A stretch of DNA of 64,000 nt from Mesocentrotus franciscanus (Eukaryota > Echinodermata > Echinoidea > Camarodonta > Strongylocentrotidae). Of this stretch, positions 12,453-24,625 are shown in pieces. The DNA is taken from the NCBI GenBank assembly GCA_037976565.1, contig CP137671.1:16260556-16324555 (forward strand), given 5' to 3'. Below the pieces are notes generated by a model. That model made no database searches. It saw only the letters and a list, made by a program, of their open reading frames with translations, and was not told the origin of the DNA. A program made the translations under genes and the position numbers. Position 1 is the first letter of the stretch. Each line of letters begins with the position of its first letter.

Positions 12453-15400
12453 CAGCAGCAACAACAATAACGACAACAACAATAATAATAATAACAACAG
12501 TAATAACAATAATAATAAAATAATAATGATGATAATGATAATAATAATTGGATTTATATAGCGCCATTTCCAGAGGATACAAGGCGCTGTTCCTCAGTCA
12601 ATCAAGAAATTAAGAAGACTTGTAGAAGTATGTTTTCAGATGTCTTTTGAAGAAGTCAAATGAAGTATACTATTTCTTAGAAATGTAGAGGGGTTATTCC
12701 ATTGGCATGGGGCAACGGACTTGAAGGATTGAAAGCCAGAGCAAGAGGTTTTTTTCCAGGAGCCCTATAAATTTATAGAATAAAGGTGTGTTTAGGAATG
12801 CAATGGTAAACCTCAGCTTTTTTCTGATGACGTAAAGTGTAATACTCTTTGTTGTGCGCAGTTGCTATTCATTTACATATAAAACACTGAGGCTTTCGTT
12901 TTTTGCAGTGGTTTACCGCATCATATCTGAATGAACCGTAAGTTAGGATTAATTTCGTTCATTTCACAATGGCTGTAACACACTATCAATGTAAACAAAT
13001 TTATCTGAATGAAATTTAAAGAAGCAAATCAAAATCCCTTCAAACTGAATGTCATGCGAAAAATCAATTAAAAAACAAAACATAAGTGAACTGGAACTGC
13101 TGACAGACAAATAAATAGTGTATAAAAGCAAAACTTCAAAAAAAGCTAAAAAATTGGAACAAAAGACAGGATAGTATGTAGATCAACATCGGCAAAAGTT
13201 ATTTAAAGAATAACTAAAGAATGATATTATCAATGCTGATTCAAATCACTGATGTAAATCACGAATATTATTCCTTCAAGAAAGGAATTTCAAACAAAAA
13301 TTTTGTCAATTCAATTGAAATCTCTAATAAAAATAACTTTTTTCCAAGTGTTTATGGGAGAGACCGAACCTGATTCTACGTATGTTGCTACGGCATCTGC
13401 TTCCATTCTACAAGTGAAAAATTATAAATACACAAAATTTTTGAAGAGGGTTCATTAAAATAATGATGCCTCATATTTTTTTCCTTAAATTTTTCAGTTT
13501 TGGTATATGCAGCATATCACTATATTCCTACCGGTACTTTAAGGATGAAAGATTCAGTTTTCAAAGTGTTATTACTCAAGTTATAAAAAAGCAAATTAAT
13601 AACGAAATGAATGGGATTTCAATGGAGAGTTTTTGAAATGATCATGTAATCGACTGTGAAAACATAATATTTTATAATGAAGAAGGATATTCTTTTTTTT
13701 CTTCTTTTTTCTGCATAAATATGGAGGTCAGGAGTATTGAATTCTTTAACTCCTTAGCTGTAACATTCCTTGTTTATTTGTTTGTTCATTCATTTGTTAA
13801 TTTTTGTTTTGTGAAGCAAGAGGAGAAGGTATTTGGCAAAAAAAGGTTTTAACTCTATATATGCCACACAAATAATCTACGTGTGCCACATTGTTGTTAT
13901 CGTGGGATAGATCAACCAAAGGCTTCAAGTTTATTAATCATTTCCAGTGCTAGATTAATCTATGCTGGTGTCAAAAGGGTTGTCAAGGAGCTAACCAAGA
14001 TCGGAAATGGGTAATTTTGGAAAGCCATTGTGTTGCACAAAGTAATCCTTCCACCAGTTGGTGCCTATTGTTTTGTGCTAGATTTGCAGATGGAGAAAAG
14101 GAGAGACTGGGCAGAGAGGCAAAGAAAGCAAGAAGTGTTAATCATCAAATACAAACTTACACTGGATCTGAACTCTCTCCGGAAAGAGTCAACCTCAATC
14201 TAGTTAGGCATCTGAAAATATATAAGAATCGTGTAATGTTTTGGTAAATGAACATAATCATCATCATCATAATTTGTTAAAGTGATTTTTTCCCTCTTAA
14301 AGGTATTACAAAGTTTTGGTATGGGGTCATGAATTTGGTTCAAATGAACATATTGGAAGCATATGCGATTTTACAATATTCAATGATCGTTGTCGCAGTT
14401 GAAATCGAGTCTAAAGTAATGAAATTTTAAATAATAAACTCTTTATGTTGTATAGCGCCCTCTCAAGACTAATATTACTTTAGCTTTAAAACAATGTTTC
14501 TTGACTACAATCGACCGATTTGCTATTCCCGTTTGGAAATTATATATCAGAATTGCATATTCTGAGATTTTCATGGTCGCAGCTATAATGGAATGGCCTT
14601 AGGGGCTATTTAAAATATTTGAAATTTACCGGGAGCACCGGTAAATTTTTATTATTCAATTTGCTCGAAAGCAGAAGTGTTTTAGGGGCTAAATTTTTTA
14701 GTGCTTATAATACATCCACAGGGGCATCCAAATATATAAACAATTTAAAGAATTCTTATCCATCCAATTTCAAAATTTCCAAAAACTTTGCATTACCTTT
14801 AAGAGGGGTTACTTCTTCTTCTTCTCGAGTCACTACGCCAAAACCTTCTGTCTTTAATAATTAAATTGTCCCCATCCAGTGTTGGATGCATTGTATTGCA
14901 CATGGGGTCAATGCATCCAGATCTTCTTGGGTGCAAGGGTCTGGTAGATGGTAGACACTCATCTTGTCTCAAGCATCCTCCTCATTTAGACTTATCTTAC
15001 TGCTTTCTTGCTTAACCATTCCATGAAATCTTTGGTCTTCCTTTCCCTCTTATGCCATTCCCTTCCAGATCTCATGCTCTTTTCACAGGTTCATCATCTT
15101 CCCTTATCAACACATGACCCAACCATCTCAATCCACTACTCTTTACCACTTAGGTAGAGGAAAATTTGACATGAATCAGGAAAATTGCTACTGTTCAGCT
15201 CTCCATGGTCTGACTTTACTGATCAAGATGTCAAACTACCGGGTAAAGAAAAAATTATCGGCTATCATGTGAGTATCTTGGGATAAAGTTTATAAAGTGA
15301 TTGCAACGATATTTAGGGTTGAATCCGGGATTCCTTTTTTTAATGAATCATACGGTATAGTATGGATTTTGTGCCACCAGTATGCATGCAGATTAACATA

Positions 15401-18400
15401 ACTTCTTATACAGACCATACCTGAAGCATGTAAGGATCTGTTGTACATCTGATGAATATTTCACAAGGCTCTCCAGAGCTGAAATGGCAACCTTGCGATT
15501 ACTCCGCTGGAGAGAAAAAACAAACATAAAAGATCACAGGTTAACCATAAGATGAGTCAAAGGCAAAATGACTTCTTCTAATATCAACATTAACTCAAAA
15601 TATAAATAATAATTCTCTATATTTGGATTTGGATTAATACAAAATATTAAACTATACATGGCCTTTTCTATACAAAGTTTTCACCTATTAATACTTTAAA
15701 TAACTCTTTTCTTTTTATAGTATAACAAGGTTAATATTACATAGCTCTTTATACAGACACAGGTGTGATTGGTCCACAGCTCGCCACGCAAGGATATGAA
15801 TTTCTCTGTTATTTCATAGTTATATTTTTTGTGTCATAGCGTATACAAGCAGCCCTACGCGTACCCACTGTTTGCGTTGTCTTAGCCATGCGCTTTTGAC
15901 ACAGAAGTCCAGACTGCTGGAAAAAACACACAGCATGAGATCACAATTAATCTTAATTGTACTAACAAAGTGTAATCAAGGCTATCTATTATACTATGGA
16001 TTACCGTAACTGGTTAGGAGGTTTAACTCTTTATGCGTTCTTTTTGCACCAGTGCACCGTCGGCCCTACTGCGATTTGCAGTGGCGTAATGAGCAAAAAA
16101 GTTTGGGGGGGCTGGCAGACAAAAAATCCGCATCACCCCACTCTTACCAGGGGCGGATATAGCTTTTTGCCAAGGGGGGGGGGGGTTGACCAAATGACGA
16201 TGCGGAGGAGGCGATTTTTGTGGCTATTTTGAACCCCCGTAGTGATGTTTTCCTGGCATCTACTAACACAATGGAGACCATAAAAAGCAGTGCATGATAA
16301 TGTCTTTTTAAATCGAGTAACAGTTTAAACAGTTGACCCAATGACGATGCAGAGCATCGTCCACGAGCCACGAGGCAATTTTTTTGGCTATTTTGAACCC
16401 CCGTAAGTGATGTTTTACTAACACAATGGAGACCATAAAAAGCAGTGCATGATAATGTCTTTTTAAATCAAGTAACAGTTTAATACACAGTTATATCCAG
16501 AGTTATCATGTGTTTGGTTAAGTTACCAGATGAGTTGAATATCTTCTCACAATATTTGCACTTGAAAGGTTTCTCTTCAGTGTGCGTTCTTTCTTTCTTT
16601 CTTTTTTTTTGGTGGCCGATGGGGGGTTAAACCCTAAACCCCCGTAGATCCGCGCCTGCTTACATACACAGTTATATCCAGAGTTATTATGTGTTTGGTT
16701 AAGTTACCAGATGAGTTGAATATCTTCTCAAAATATTTGCACTTGAAAGGTTTCTCTTCAGTGTGCGTTCTTTCTTTCTTTCTTTTTTTTTGGTGGCCGA
16801 TGGGGGGGTTAAACCCTAAACCCCCTAGATCCGCGCCTGCTTACATGCAGGCCCGCTGAACGTTTTCAAAGTGGGTAGGGGGAGGCTAAAGTATTTACGA
16901 TCAGGTAGAGCATAGTGTAAATTGGCGTGGGGTCTAGGCCCTAGGGGCAAAGCCCCGGCAGGGGTCAAGGGGCAGAGTCCCGGAAGCTCAGGGGGTATGG
17001 GCATTTAATTACGGTCAGATGAGCATATTTTGATACCTTATTCATGACACTGGCAGGTCACTAATTGGCGTGGGGTCCAGGGCGGAGCCCCCGGAAGCTC
17101 AGGTGTTTTAGGCGTTTAATTACGGTCAGATGAGCATATTTTGACACTTCATTATTTTGTGACACTGGCAGGTCACTATTCTTTCTTTCTTTCTTTCTAT
17201 TTCTCTTTAGTATACTTTTTCCAAAAAAGTGGGGGGGGGGTAGAGCTTGAGGCCCGTAGGTCTCTAAATAAGCATATTTCTTGCCTGACTGTAAATTTAG
17301 GAATTGTAATTTTCCAACAAATGCATGAAAAAAGTATAATTTACTAAAAAGTGAGGAAAAATTTCAGAAAATTATGTCATTTCAGCAACATTTGTAAATC
17401 ACCGGTATCGAATTAGAAATGAACCACGTTTGAATTTTATTGTGACACTGGCAGGACACTAATTAACTCCCCACCCCCGATCTACACCTTGTTGGCGGGA
17501 AAAATCGCAACTGATCTCCCTACCTATCTTCTTTCTCTCTTTCTTTCCTTACTTTTCCTTCCCCCTTCCCTTTCCCTTCCCTTCCTTCTCTCTTTTAGGT
17601 TTGCTAGAAGGGAGGAGGGAGGCAAGGCCTTTCGGCCCCCCCCGATCCACATGTTGTTGGCGGGATTAATCGCAACTGATCTCCCCTCTTTTCACCCTTT
17701 TCTTTCCTTCTTCCTCCTTTTTGTTTCCTTTTAGCTCTCCTCTTTCCCTTTCCCTTCTCTTTTTTTGGCGGGGGCAGGAGGGAGGCAAGGGCCTTGCCCC
17801 GATCCACAACTTGTTGGCGGAAAATTGCAACTGATATCCCCTTCTTTTCTTTTCTTCTTCCTCTTTTTTTCTTTCCTTTCCTGCCTTCTCTCTTATTTTT
17901 TTGATGGGGAAACAGCCTGGGAGGCAAGGCCCTTTCGCCCCGATCTCCTTCTTTTTTCCCCATTTTCTTTTCTTCTTCCTCTTCTTTCTTTCCCTTTCTC
18001 TCCTCTTTCCCTTTCCCTTCTTTTCCTTCTCTCTCTCTCTCTCTTTTTCTTTGCGGGAAGGGGCGAGGCCCGTCGCCCCCTGGATCCGCGCCTGTGGAAC
18101 ATTCCCTCCGGATATGACCCTCCTCGCCACATCCAAAACAAACCTTGGGCGCAGGCAACTGCGCATTCCCCCGCGTACCGCCTAGAGCTGCTGCGATCTT
18201 CTCTATATAAGCTCTTCTCTAGGCCGGACATAGTACGGGTATCCAGACTTTTTACTGGATATATGGTTATCTACTAGTGTTACTGTTAGTGGCCACTAAG
18301 GCCCATTAGTGACTATAAAAAACATATGCTCTTCCTGGCTATTTGGGAATGTGTCCGTTTGCAACAGAAATGGAGAAACGCACATTTTGTTGAAAATCAT

Positions 18401-21400
18401 GTGATATCACGAACATTTATAAATCACTTGTATGGAATTGAAAATAAGTCATGGTTTAATTTTATTTGGGGCTCCCCCAAGCCCCACCAGTACGCCAGTG
18501 GCGATTTGGACAATCAGGCCCTAGGAAAGCTGTTCTTTAGATGAAAAAAGTGTTTTAAGCCCGTTAACGTCCGAGGTGTTGTATAAAACAAATAGTGAAT
18601 GGTCTATATTTGTGCAATGGAACAAGATTTTGCATTCAGTGAAAGATGAGACGCTCCATTCAACTCGGCTGCGCCTCGTTGAATAGAGCGTCTCTTATCT
18701 TTCACCTCATGCAAAATCTTGTACCATTGCACTCATGGCCATTCACTATTTGTAAAATAGCTTGTCATAGGATATTTCGGAGTAATTTGGCATTTTTCTT
18801 TTCATTTATTTTGTAATTGAATCATGGCACCTCGAACGAATAGACCGAACATATATACTGTTACATACATTCACTTCACAAAGCTTTCAATATGAACATG
18901 GAGCATCAGTATATTGACCCAGATTTATGTAGGGCAGGTACAGTATATTCACTTTCAAAATCAGTGTTACAAGAAACCCATTGTATCATCTTGGAAACGA
19001 ACAATAGCAAAAAGACAATACATGCTCATGGGACAGCATACTCAGGAAGTCTGATCAATATTTATATTGTTGTGTCTCTGATTAGTCTAGCACCTTTTTG
19101 AAAGAATGCTCAGTGCACAAAAGATATGGGGCCTTTCCTAAATCCCCTCCTCTTGCTTTCTGTTATAAGGGCTTTTCTTCTGGTTGGAATATGTTGATTT
19201 TGGTATCACTGGAAAGCTTATTGAATCATATGTGAATATAAAACACTTGTCACTAACGTAGGAACAAAATAGCGTGTCAAAGTTTTGTTGAAAAGGACAG
19301 AAGTGAACATATATTTACATACCAAAAATACATGTTTAGAAAAAAGTATCATACAGGTAAAGAACATTTATATACCAAACAAGTTTGATATGATAAGAAA
19401 GCTAATGAAAAACTCTACAACTTTGCTAAACAACATTTGTCTTCAAAATGTTCAAGTAAAAGGTTATAGCCTTCTGAAATTAGAGATACCTTCTTAAAGA
19501 AAAAAGTGCACGCTGCAAATTAATGCAACGCACAGGGGTTTCGGGCAAACGCACAAAGAGTTAATATACATTTCGTACCGCAAAGGAGTTATATTTCCCT
19601 GCATGAATATATAACTCCTTCGAGGTCCAAAGAATGGTATATAATTACACACCCTACCAGTCAATATCTGTGTAATATCTTATTGGCTTCCCTGGTTCAC
19701 CTATTTCATTACTTTTAAACCCAAGATAAATGATAGAAATAAAGTCGAAATGATGCCTCCGCCACATATAGGGTAATTTTACAAACCAAAACGGAAGCAA
19801 TTTTAAAAATTCAAATTTGATTGTAATCCATCTGTCGGTTCTAAAGATAATGCGTTCACAAGCTATTTACAGGCATACATATTGAGATTCATGACTTTTG
19901 ACCTCACGACCCTAAAATCTAATCAGTTCATTGGCTCTGCAAGATAGATACAGGACCCAAGTTTGGCGGTAATCCATCAATTGGTTCCTGAGATAACGCA
20001 ATCGGTTCCTGAGATAACGCGATCAGGAGAACGGGACGTACGGACGGACGGACAACCAGAAAACATAATGCCTCCGGCTACTTTGCAGCGGAGGCATAAA
20101 AACACATCTTGATTAGATATGAAACTATTCTGTCATATCCTCTGCTTGGAGCCACAAGAGTGCAAACTCATATACCTTATTAAACCCATTGACTACTGAA
20201 TTCTCATATTCCAATAGACTTTATACAGGGATCACTCCATTCCTGTGGGCAATGGGTTAAAACAAAGATAACTTGTCTTGTGCCTCACTGTCTATGGGTC
20301 AAAGAGATCAGAGAATAAAAGCAACGCATGGATTACGTCATTATAAGAGGAGGTGCAATAGCTCAGTGGTAGAGCAGTGGTTTCGTAACCGGTTCGACAC
20401 CAAGTCAATGCGCTAGTGCCCTTTGGTAAGGTATCCTCATTACAAAGTCCTTTGGAGAGAACTTAAAGCCGTCGGTCCCACGGTCGCTTAATTACAAGCA
20501 TACACATGCTCTCTTTAATAGCAGTCATGTAAAACAAACAAACAAACAAACAATAAAATAAAAACTAGGAATAAACAGTATTCCTCCTACAGACCTCAAA
20601 GGCTAGTTGCGCTGCCAAGGAGATAAGACTATGAATCTCCTCCTCTCTCTCCTCGTTACAAGCTCCCTCCTCCTTTACATCTGACGCGACAGATCCCAGC
20701 TTCTGCAAGGCTGCTACAGCTATTGAACAGGAAAGATGGAGCATATAAGTGCACTCATAGCGTATTGAGTGACTAGAGTGAGATAGTTGTGACACGCATT
20801 GTAAAGTTACATTGTGCACCCTAGCTACGTGTATGTTCTCGTAATAATTCCCTCTGAGCAGTGCACTCATAGCATATTGAGAGAGATAATTGTGACACGC
20901 ATTGTAAAGTTACCTTGTGCACCCTAGCTACGTGTATGTTCTCATAATAATGCCCTCTGAGCAGTGCACTCATAGCATATTGAGAGAGATAATTGTGACA
21001 CGCATTGTAAAGTTACCTTGTGCACCCTAGCTACGTGTATGCTCTCATAACAATGCCCTCTGAGCGGTGCACTCAGCATATTGAGAGAGATAGTTGTGAA
21101 ATGCAGCATCAAACAATCCCATCACACATGCTTGGAAAGGTATTTACTTACCGCCATCGTTGTCTCCCTTGTGTATTGCAACCTTGAACCACAGGTAGTA
21201 CGTGTAGAGGTTGCTGGGGTCATATTTTTCAGCTTCCCTCATGGCTTCTTCGGCCTAATATTAACAAAACGGTCAAAGGTCAGTCATGTATCCTTGATCC
21301 AACATTACTCAAAGGCATTAGGTTTCTCAATGAAGTCCCGGGTAGGTTTCCTAAGCACAATTTTATTCTAAGCATGATTTTATCTCTAAAATATGTCATT

Positions 21401-24400
21401 TAATCTTTAAAAATAATCAGTATTCTGAAATCACTTTTTATCTCAGAGTTTATCTTTCATTTTATGTCAATTGCTAACATTTTCATGTGCCCATTACAGC
21501 ATTATACGCGCAGCTTATTTTGGGTGAAAGTGAAAAGTAAACTTAAAAATAGGGAAGGGTTGATTTTATCTCTCAAATACGTAGCAAGATATTTCCATAA
21601 AGAAAACATCTTGAATTAAGGGGTATAAATTAGCAAGAGCAAGAACCAGAGAAGGAAAGAACTTTGTGTCAGGTAGCTTAGCAGCACGAAAAGTGTAGTG
21701 GCAGGAAAAGACACACCCGGAACGCTAAAGGCATAATAGTTTGTGATATTTGCTCATTAAATGTTCTTTTAATTAACATGAAGCCTAATCGAGATAGTTC
21801 ATGTATTCACCAGCTCCACATCTTAACGATATAGTTCTACCGCTGTGTGATAAAATCGTAATTTCAAACAATTATACATTTTGCTTTCAAAACGCGCCTT
21901 TTTGTGCCACTTTACATCGCTAGGCTACCAGACACACAGTTCTTTCCTTCTCTTATTCTTGGTCTTGCTAATTTGTACTTAAAGCTACCTCAATACCTTT
22001 TGAAACTGCTGCAGGTTGATGTAAGAAGATGCCCTGTTGCGCTGGAGTTTGGCGATGTTGGGCTTCTCCATGTTGGCGTTCTCAGTTAAAAGACTCAGGG
22101 AGTAGTTGTACCACACGATGGCTTCTGTGAAGTCACTACTCTGTAGAAAGAGAGAGAGAGAGAGGAAGAGAGGAGAAATGGTGACAAGATGGGAAGGAAT
22201 GGGAGGGTAATGGAGAGACAGAGATAGCCATACTGTGTTAGAATAATTAACTAAAAATAAGAATTATTCAATCTAATTAATCTTTTTCTGAGCTGAGAGA
22301 GGAACGAAAGAAAGGGATGGGCTGGATGTGGAATGGCAGGGATGGTAAAGGGACCTTAAAACACTTTCTGGGACCCGGTTCACAAAGCCTGTTTTCAATG
22401 AAAAATGAAAACAAGGGAAACGCTCTCGGCGATCTCGCCTGTATTACACAATTTGATATGATGAAAAATTGAGGTTGGGACACTATTTAAAGCTCCTTTT
22501 CCAAAGCGCTGCACAAAAATTGATTTATTAATTCTCATATTAAGTTGTGAAAATATAATCCAAGTTTACTGACCTGAAATGATCTTTGACCTTGACTTAG
22601 TAAACTGAAATTATAGTCACATGATTGGGGATACTTATGTTCAAGTTTCATGAAATAGGAATGTATACTTTCAAAATTATATTAAAAATTCAAAGACTTA
22701 ACCTTAGGTTAAGTTTTTGATGATGATGCCACAACACAGTTTAAGTTTGTTGACCAGAAATGACCTTTGACCTTGACTTTGTGACCTGAAATTCTACTCA
22801 CAAGATTGGGGATACTTGATAACCCTTTAGTCCAAGTTTCATTGGATAAGAACTTATACTTTCAAAATTATATTAAAAATTCAAAAACTTAACTTTAGGT
22901 TAAGTTTTTGATGTTGACGCCCCCGTCGCCGCCGCCGCCGCCGGAAAAGCGGCACCTATGTCTCGCTTTTTGCTACACAGGCGAGACAAAAAAAAAAATC
23001 AGTGACAAATCTGCTGATAACCAATCAGAGGCAAGGATATCACTAGCTTATAACAAAAACTGTCATGTGTCACTGATGACAAGTTTTGTGAAATGGGGCT
23101 CAGATCTTATGAAGATGTGAACATGTTCAATTACTCAATTCTTTTCTTTTTTCCACACTAAAAGAAATCTGACAAAAAACATTCTTATTTTCTATGCTAA
23201 ATAGTACATAAAAAGAGCAATCAATATATCTCCATCGAAGAAATATGAATAAAATAATTTTTAACAAATAAATATCATACATAAGACTGTGGTTGAGAGT
23301 ATTTCATCAAAATTCATAACTTTTTTATTTTTCATCCGAATTTGCTCAAACTTTCACTGGCCTGTTCCCCTCATTTTTCTGCTTCCATTTAAACCAACTT
23401 GATATCAGGCTGGACTTTCCCTTTGATATTAATTAGTCCAATCACAAACCTCAAAAGCTGCAGCAGCTTGTTCCCAGAGTAACGTATGGAGCTGCCTCAG
23501 GACTGGGCCATCTAGCTTGCTTCGATGATCTGAAAGATACACGTACACCAAAAAAACCTGAATGTGCATTTTCCTACCTTTTTTTTCTTCTTTCTGTCTT
23601 CACGTGCCAGCACATGAGGAATAAAATACTTTTGTATTGTGAATTGCGCCTCAGAATAGTTTAACTAGATAGATGGTGCAATATAAGTGCATTATATTAT
23701 CATTGATAACTCTACACACTTAGGTAGGGTTGAACCTAGCCTACATTTAGGCAGCTTTAGTTTTTAGCCTTAGTTTTTACCTGAAAATCAAATTCCTTCA
23801 AAAGAACTCAAGACAACCCTGGTCAATTTTTCATATCCAAAAAAAGATATCTTTTTGCTATCTTGTCTATATCGTTTAGGTATTTCCTAGCAAACTAGAC
23901 TAAAATAATGGAAAATAGACAAAAAAAAAACACATTTTAGGTTTAAAAGGATTTGGAACAAAAGATAGAAGAAATATGTTTCAAATACCGTATATATATT
24001 TATATTCAGAGTTGACAAAATTTAAAAACACATTTTGCGTGCTGTTTTTCTCATTATTTTTTGACTAGTTTTAGACTATTAATATCTCGACTAGGGAAGG
24101 AATCAACTATCAAGAAGTACTTTTTACCTGCAATGATTTCTTCCATTAGGTTCCTAGCTTGCTGATGTCTTTTGTTCCTAGTCAGGAGCTCCAGCTGCAA
24201 CACAAGCAGTTTACCTACATCAGGGGCTCCTGCGAAGCGACTGGTCAGACGTCGGCATGCCGTCTGGGATAAATCAGTTCTTGTGTAACAATGAAGAGGA
24301 AAAAAGTACCAAGACCAAGTTAGTCAGACCAATAAGATACCGATTATAAACATATAGTAAGAACTTTGTGTAATAAATGGGTACCAGCCTGACGGTAAGA

Positions 24401-24589
24401 AGAAATTCCTTGAATGCTTAAGCACCTTATTAGCTAGCCTAAAGCCAGGCTAATAATATGATTGCAGGGCCCTCAGGGAGAACAGTATTAGTACTGATGA
24501 GGCTACCCTGGGTAAACAACAAGACATCATACTAAAATTTAAAAAAAAAATAATACAATCATTATCATCATAATCATCATCATCATCTT

Positions 24590-24625
<36 letters not shown>

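Larger units (their letters stand above)
16148..16839. mobile_element. 692-bp nested insert with zinc-finger segments
   Basis: Starts CAGGGGCGGAT and ends ATCCGCGCCTG, flanked by CTTAC on both sides (16143-16147 and 16840-16844). The right composite copy has an uninterrupted CTCTTACATG at this point, confirming insertion. Inside are two pairs of repeats: a ~100-bp one (about 16220-16325 and 16385-16490) and a ~180-bp one (about 16490-16665 and 16675-16850) holding zinc-finger-like sequence. Confidence 0.8.
16079..18500. mobile_element. Composite hAT-like transposon, left copy
   Basis: Ends CAGTGGCGTAATGAGC and CCAGTACGCCAGTG, flanked by perfect 8-bp duplications GCGATTTG at 16071-16078 and 18501-18508. 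Contents from left: a 692-bp nested insert (16148-16839), about 1.5 units of the ~215-bp satellite, a segment shared with 61690-61900, a pyrimidine tract (17480-18050) with repeated TTGTTGGCGG-GATC words, and a CCHC zinc-knuckle fragment on the minus strand. No transposase is present. It lies in TEX11 intron 18 (about 5 kb). hAT assignment rests on target-site length and ends. Confidence 0.85.

Noticed and set aside
12204..12582. Long poly-Leu and poly-Thr open frames on the minus strand
   Set aside because: They are translations of an AGT trinucleotide array in a TEX11 intron.
17604..18231. Long Lys/Glu/Arg frames on the minus strand and Phe/Leu/Ser frames on the plus strand
   Set aside because: They read through the purine/pyrimidine tract of a transposon; only the short CCHC piece looks protein-derived.
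20346..20420. A tRNA gene candidate with good A-box
   Set aside because: B-box is imperfect, the cloverleaf does not close, and a SINE body with AAAC tail follows.
22570..22790. Nuclear-receptor response elements (TGACCTTTGACCT)
   Set aside because: The motif is inside a tandem repeat of a dispersed type also seen near 9660, so a regulatory role is not supported.
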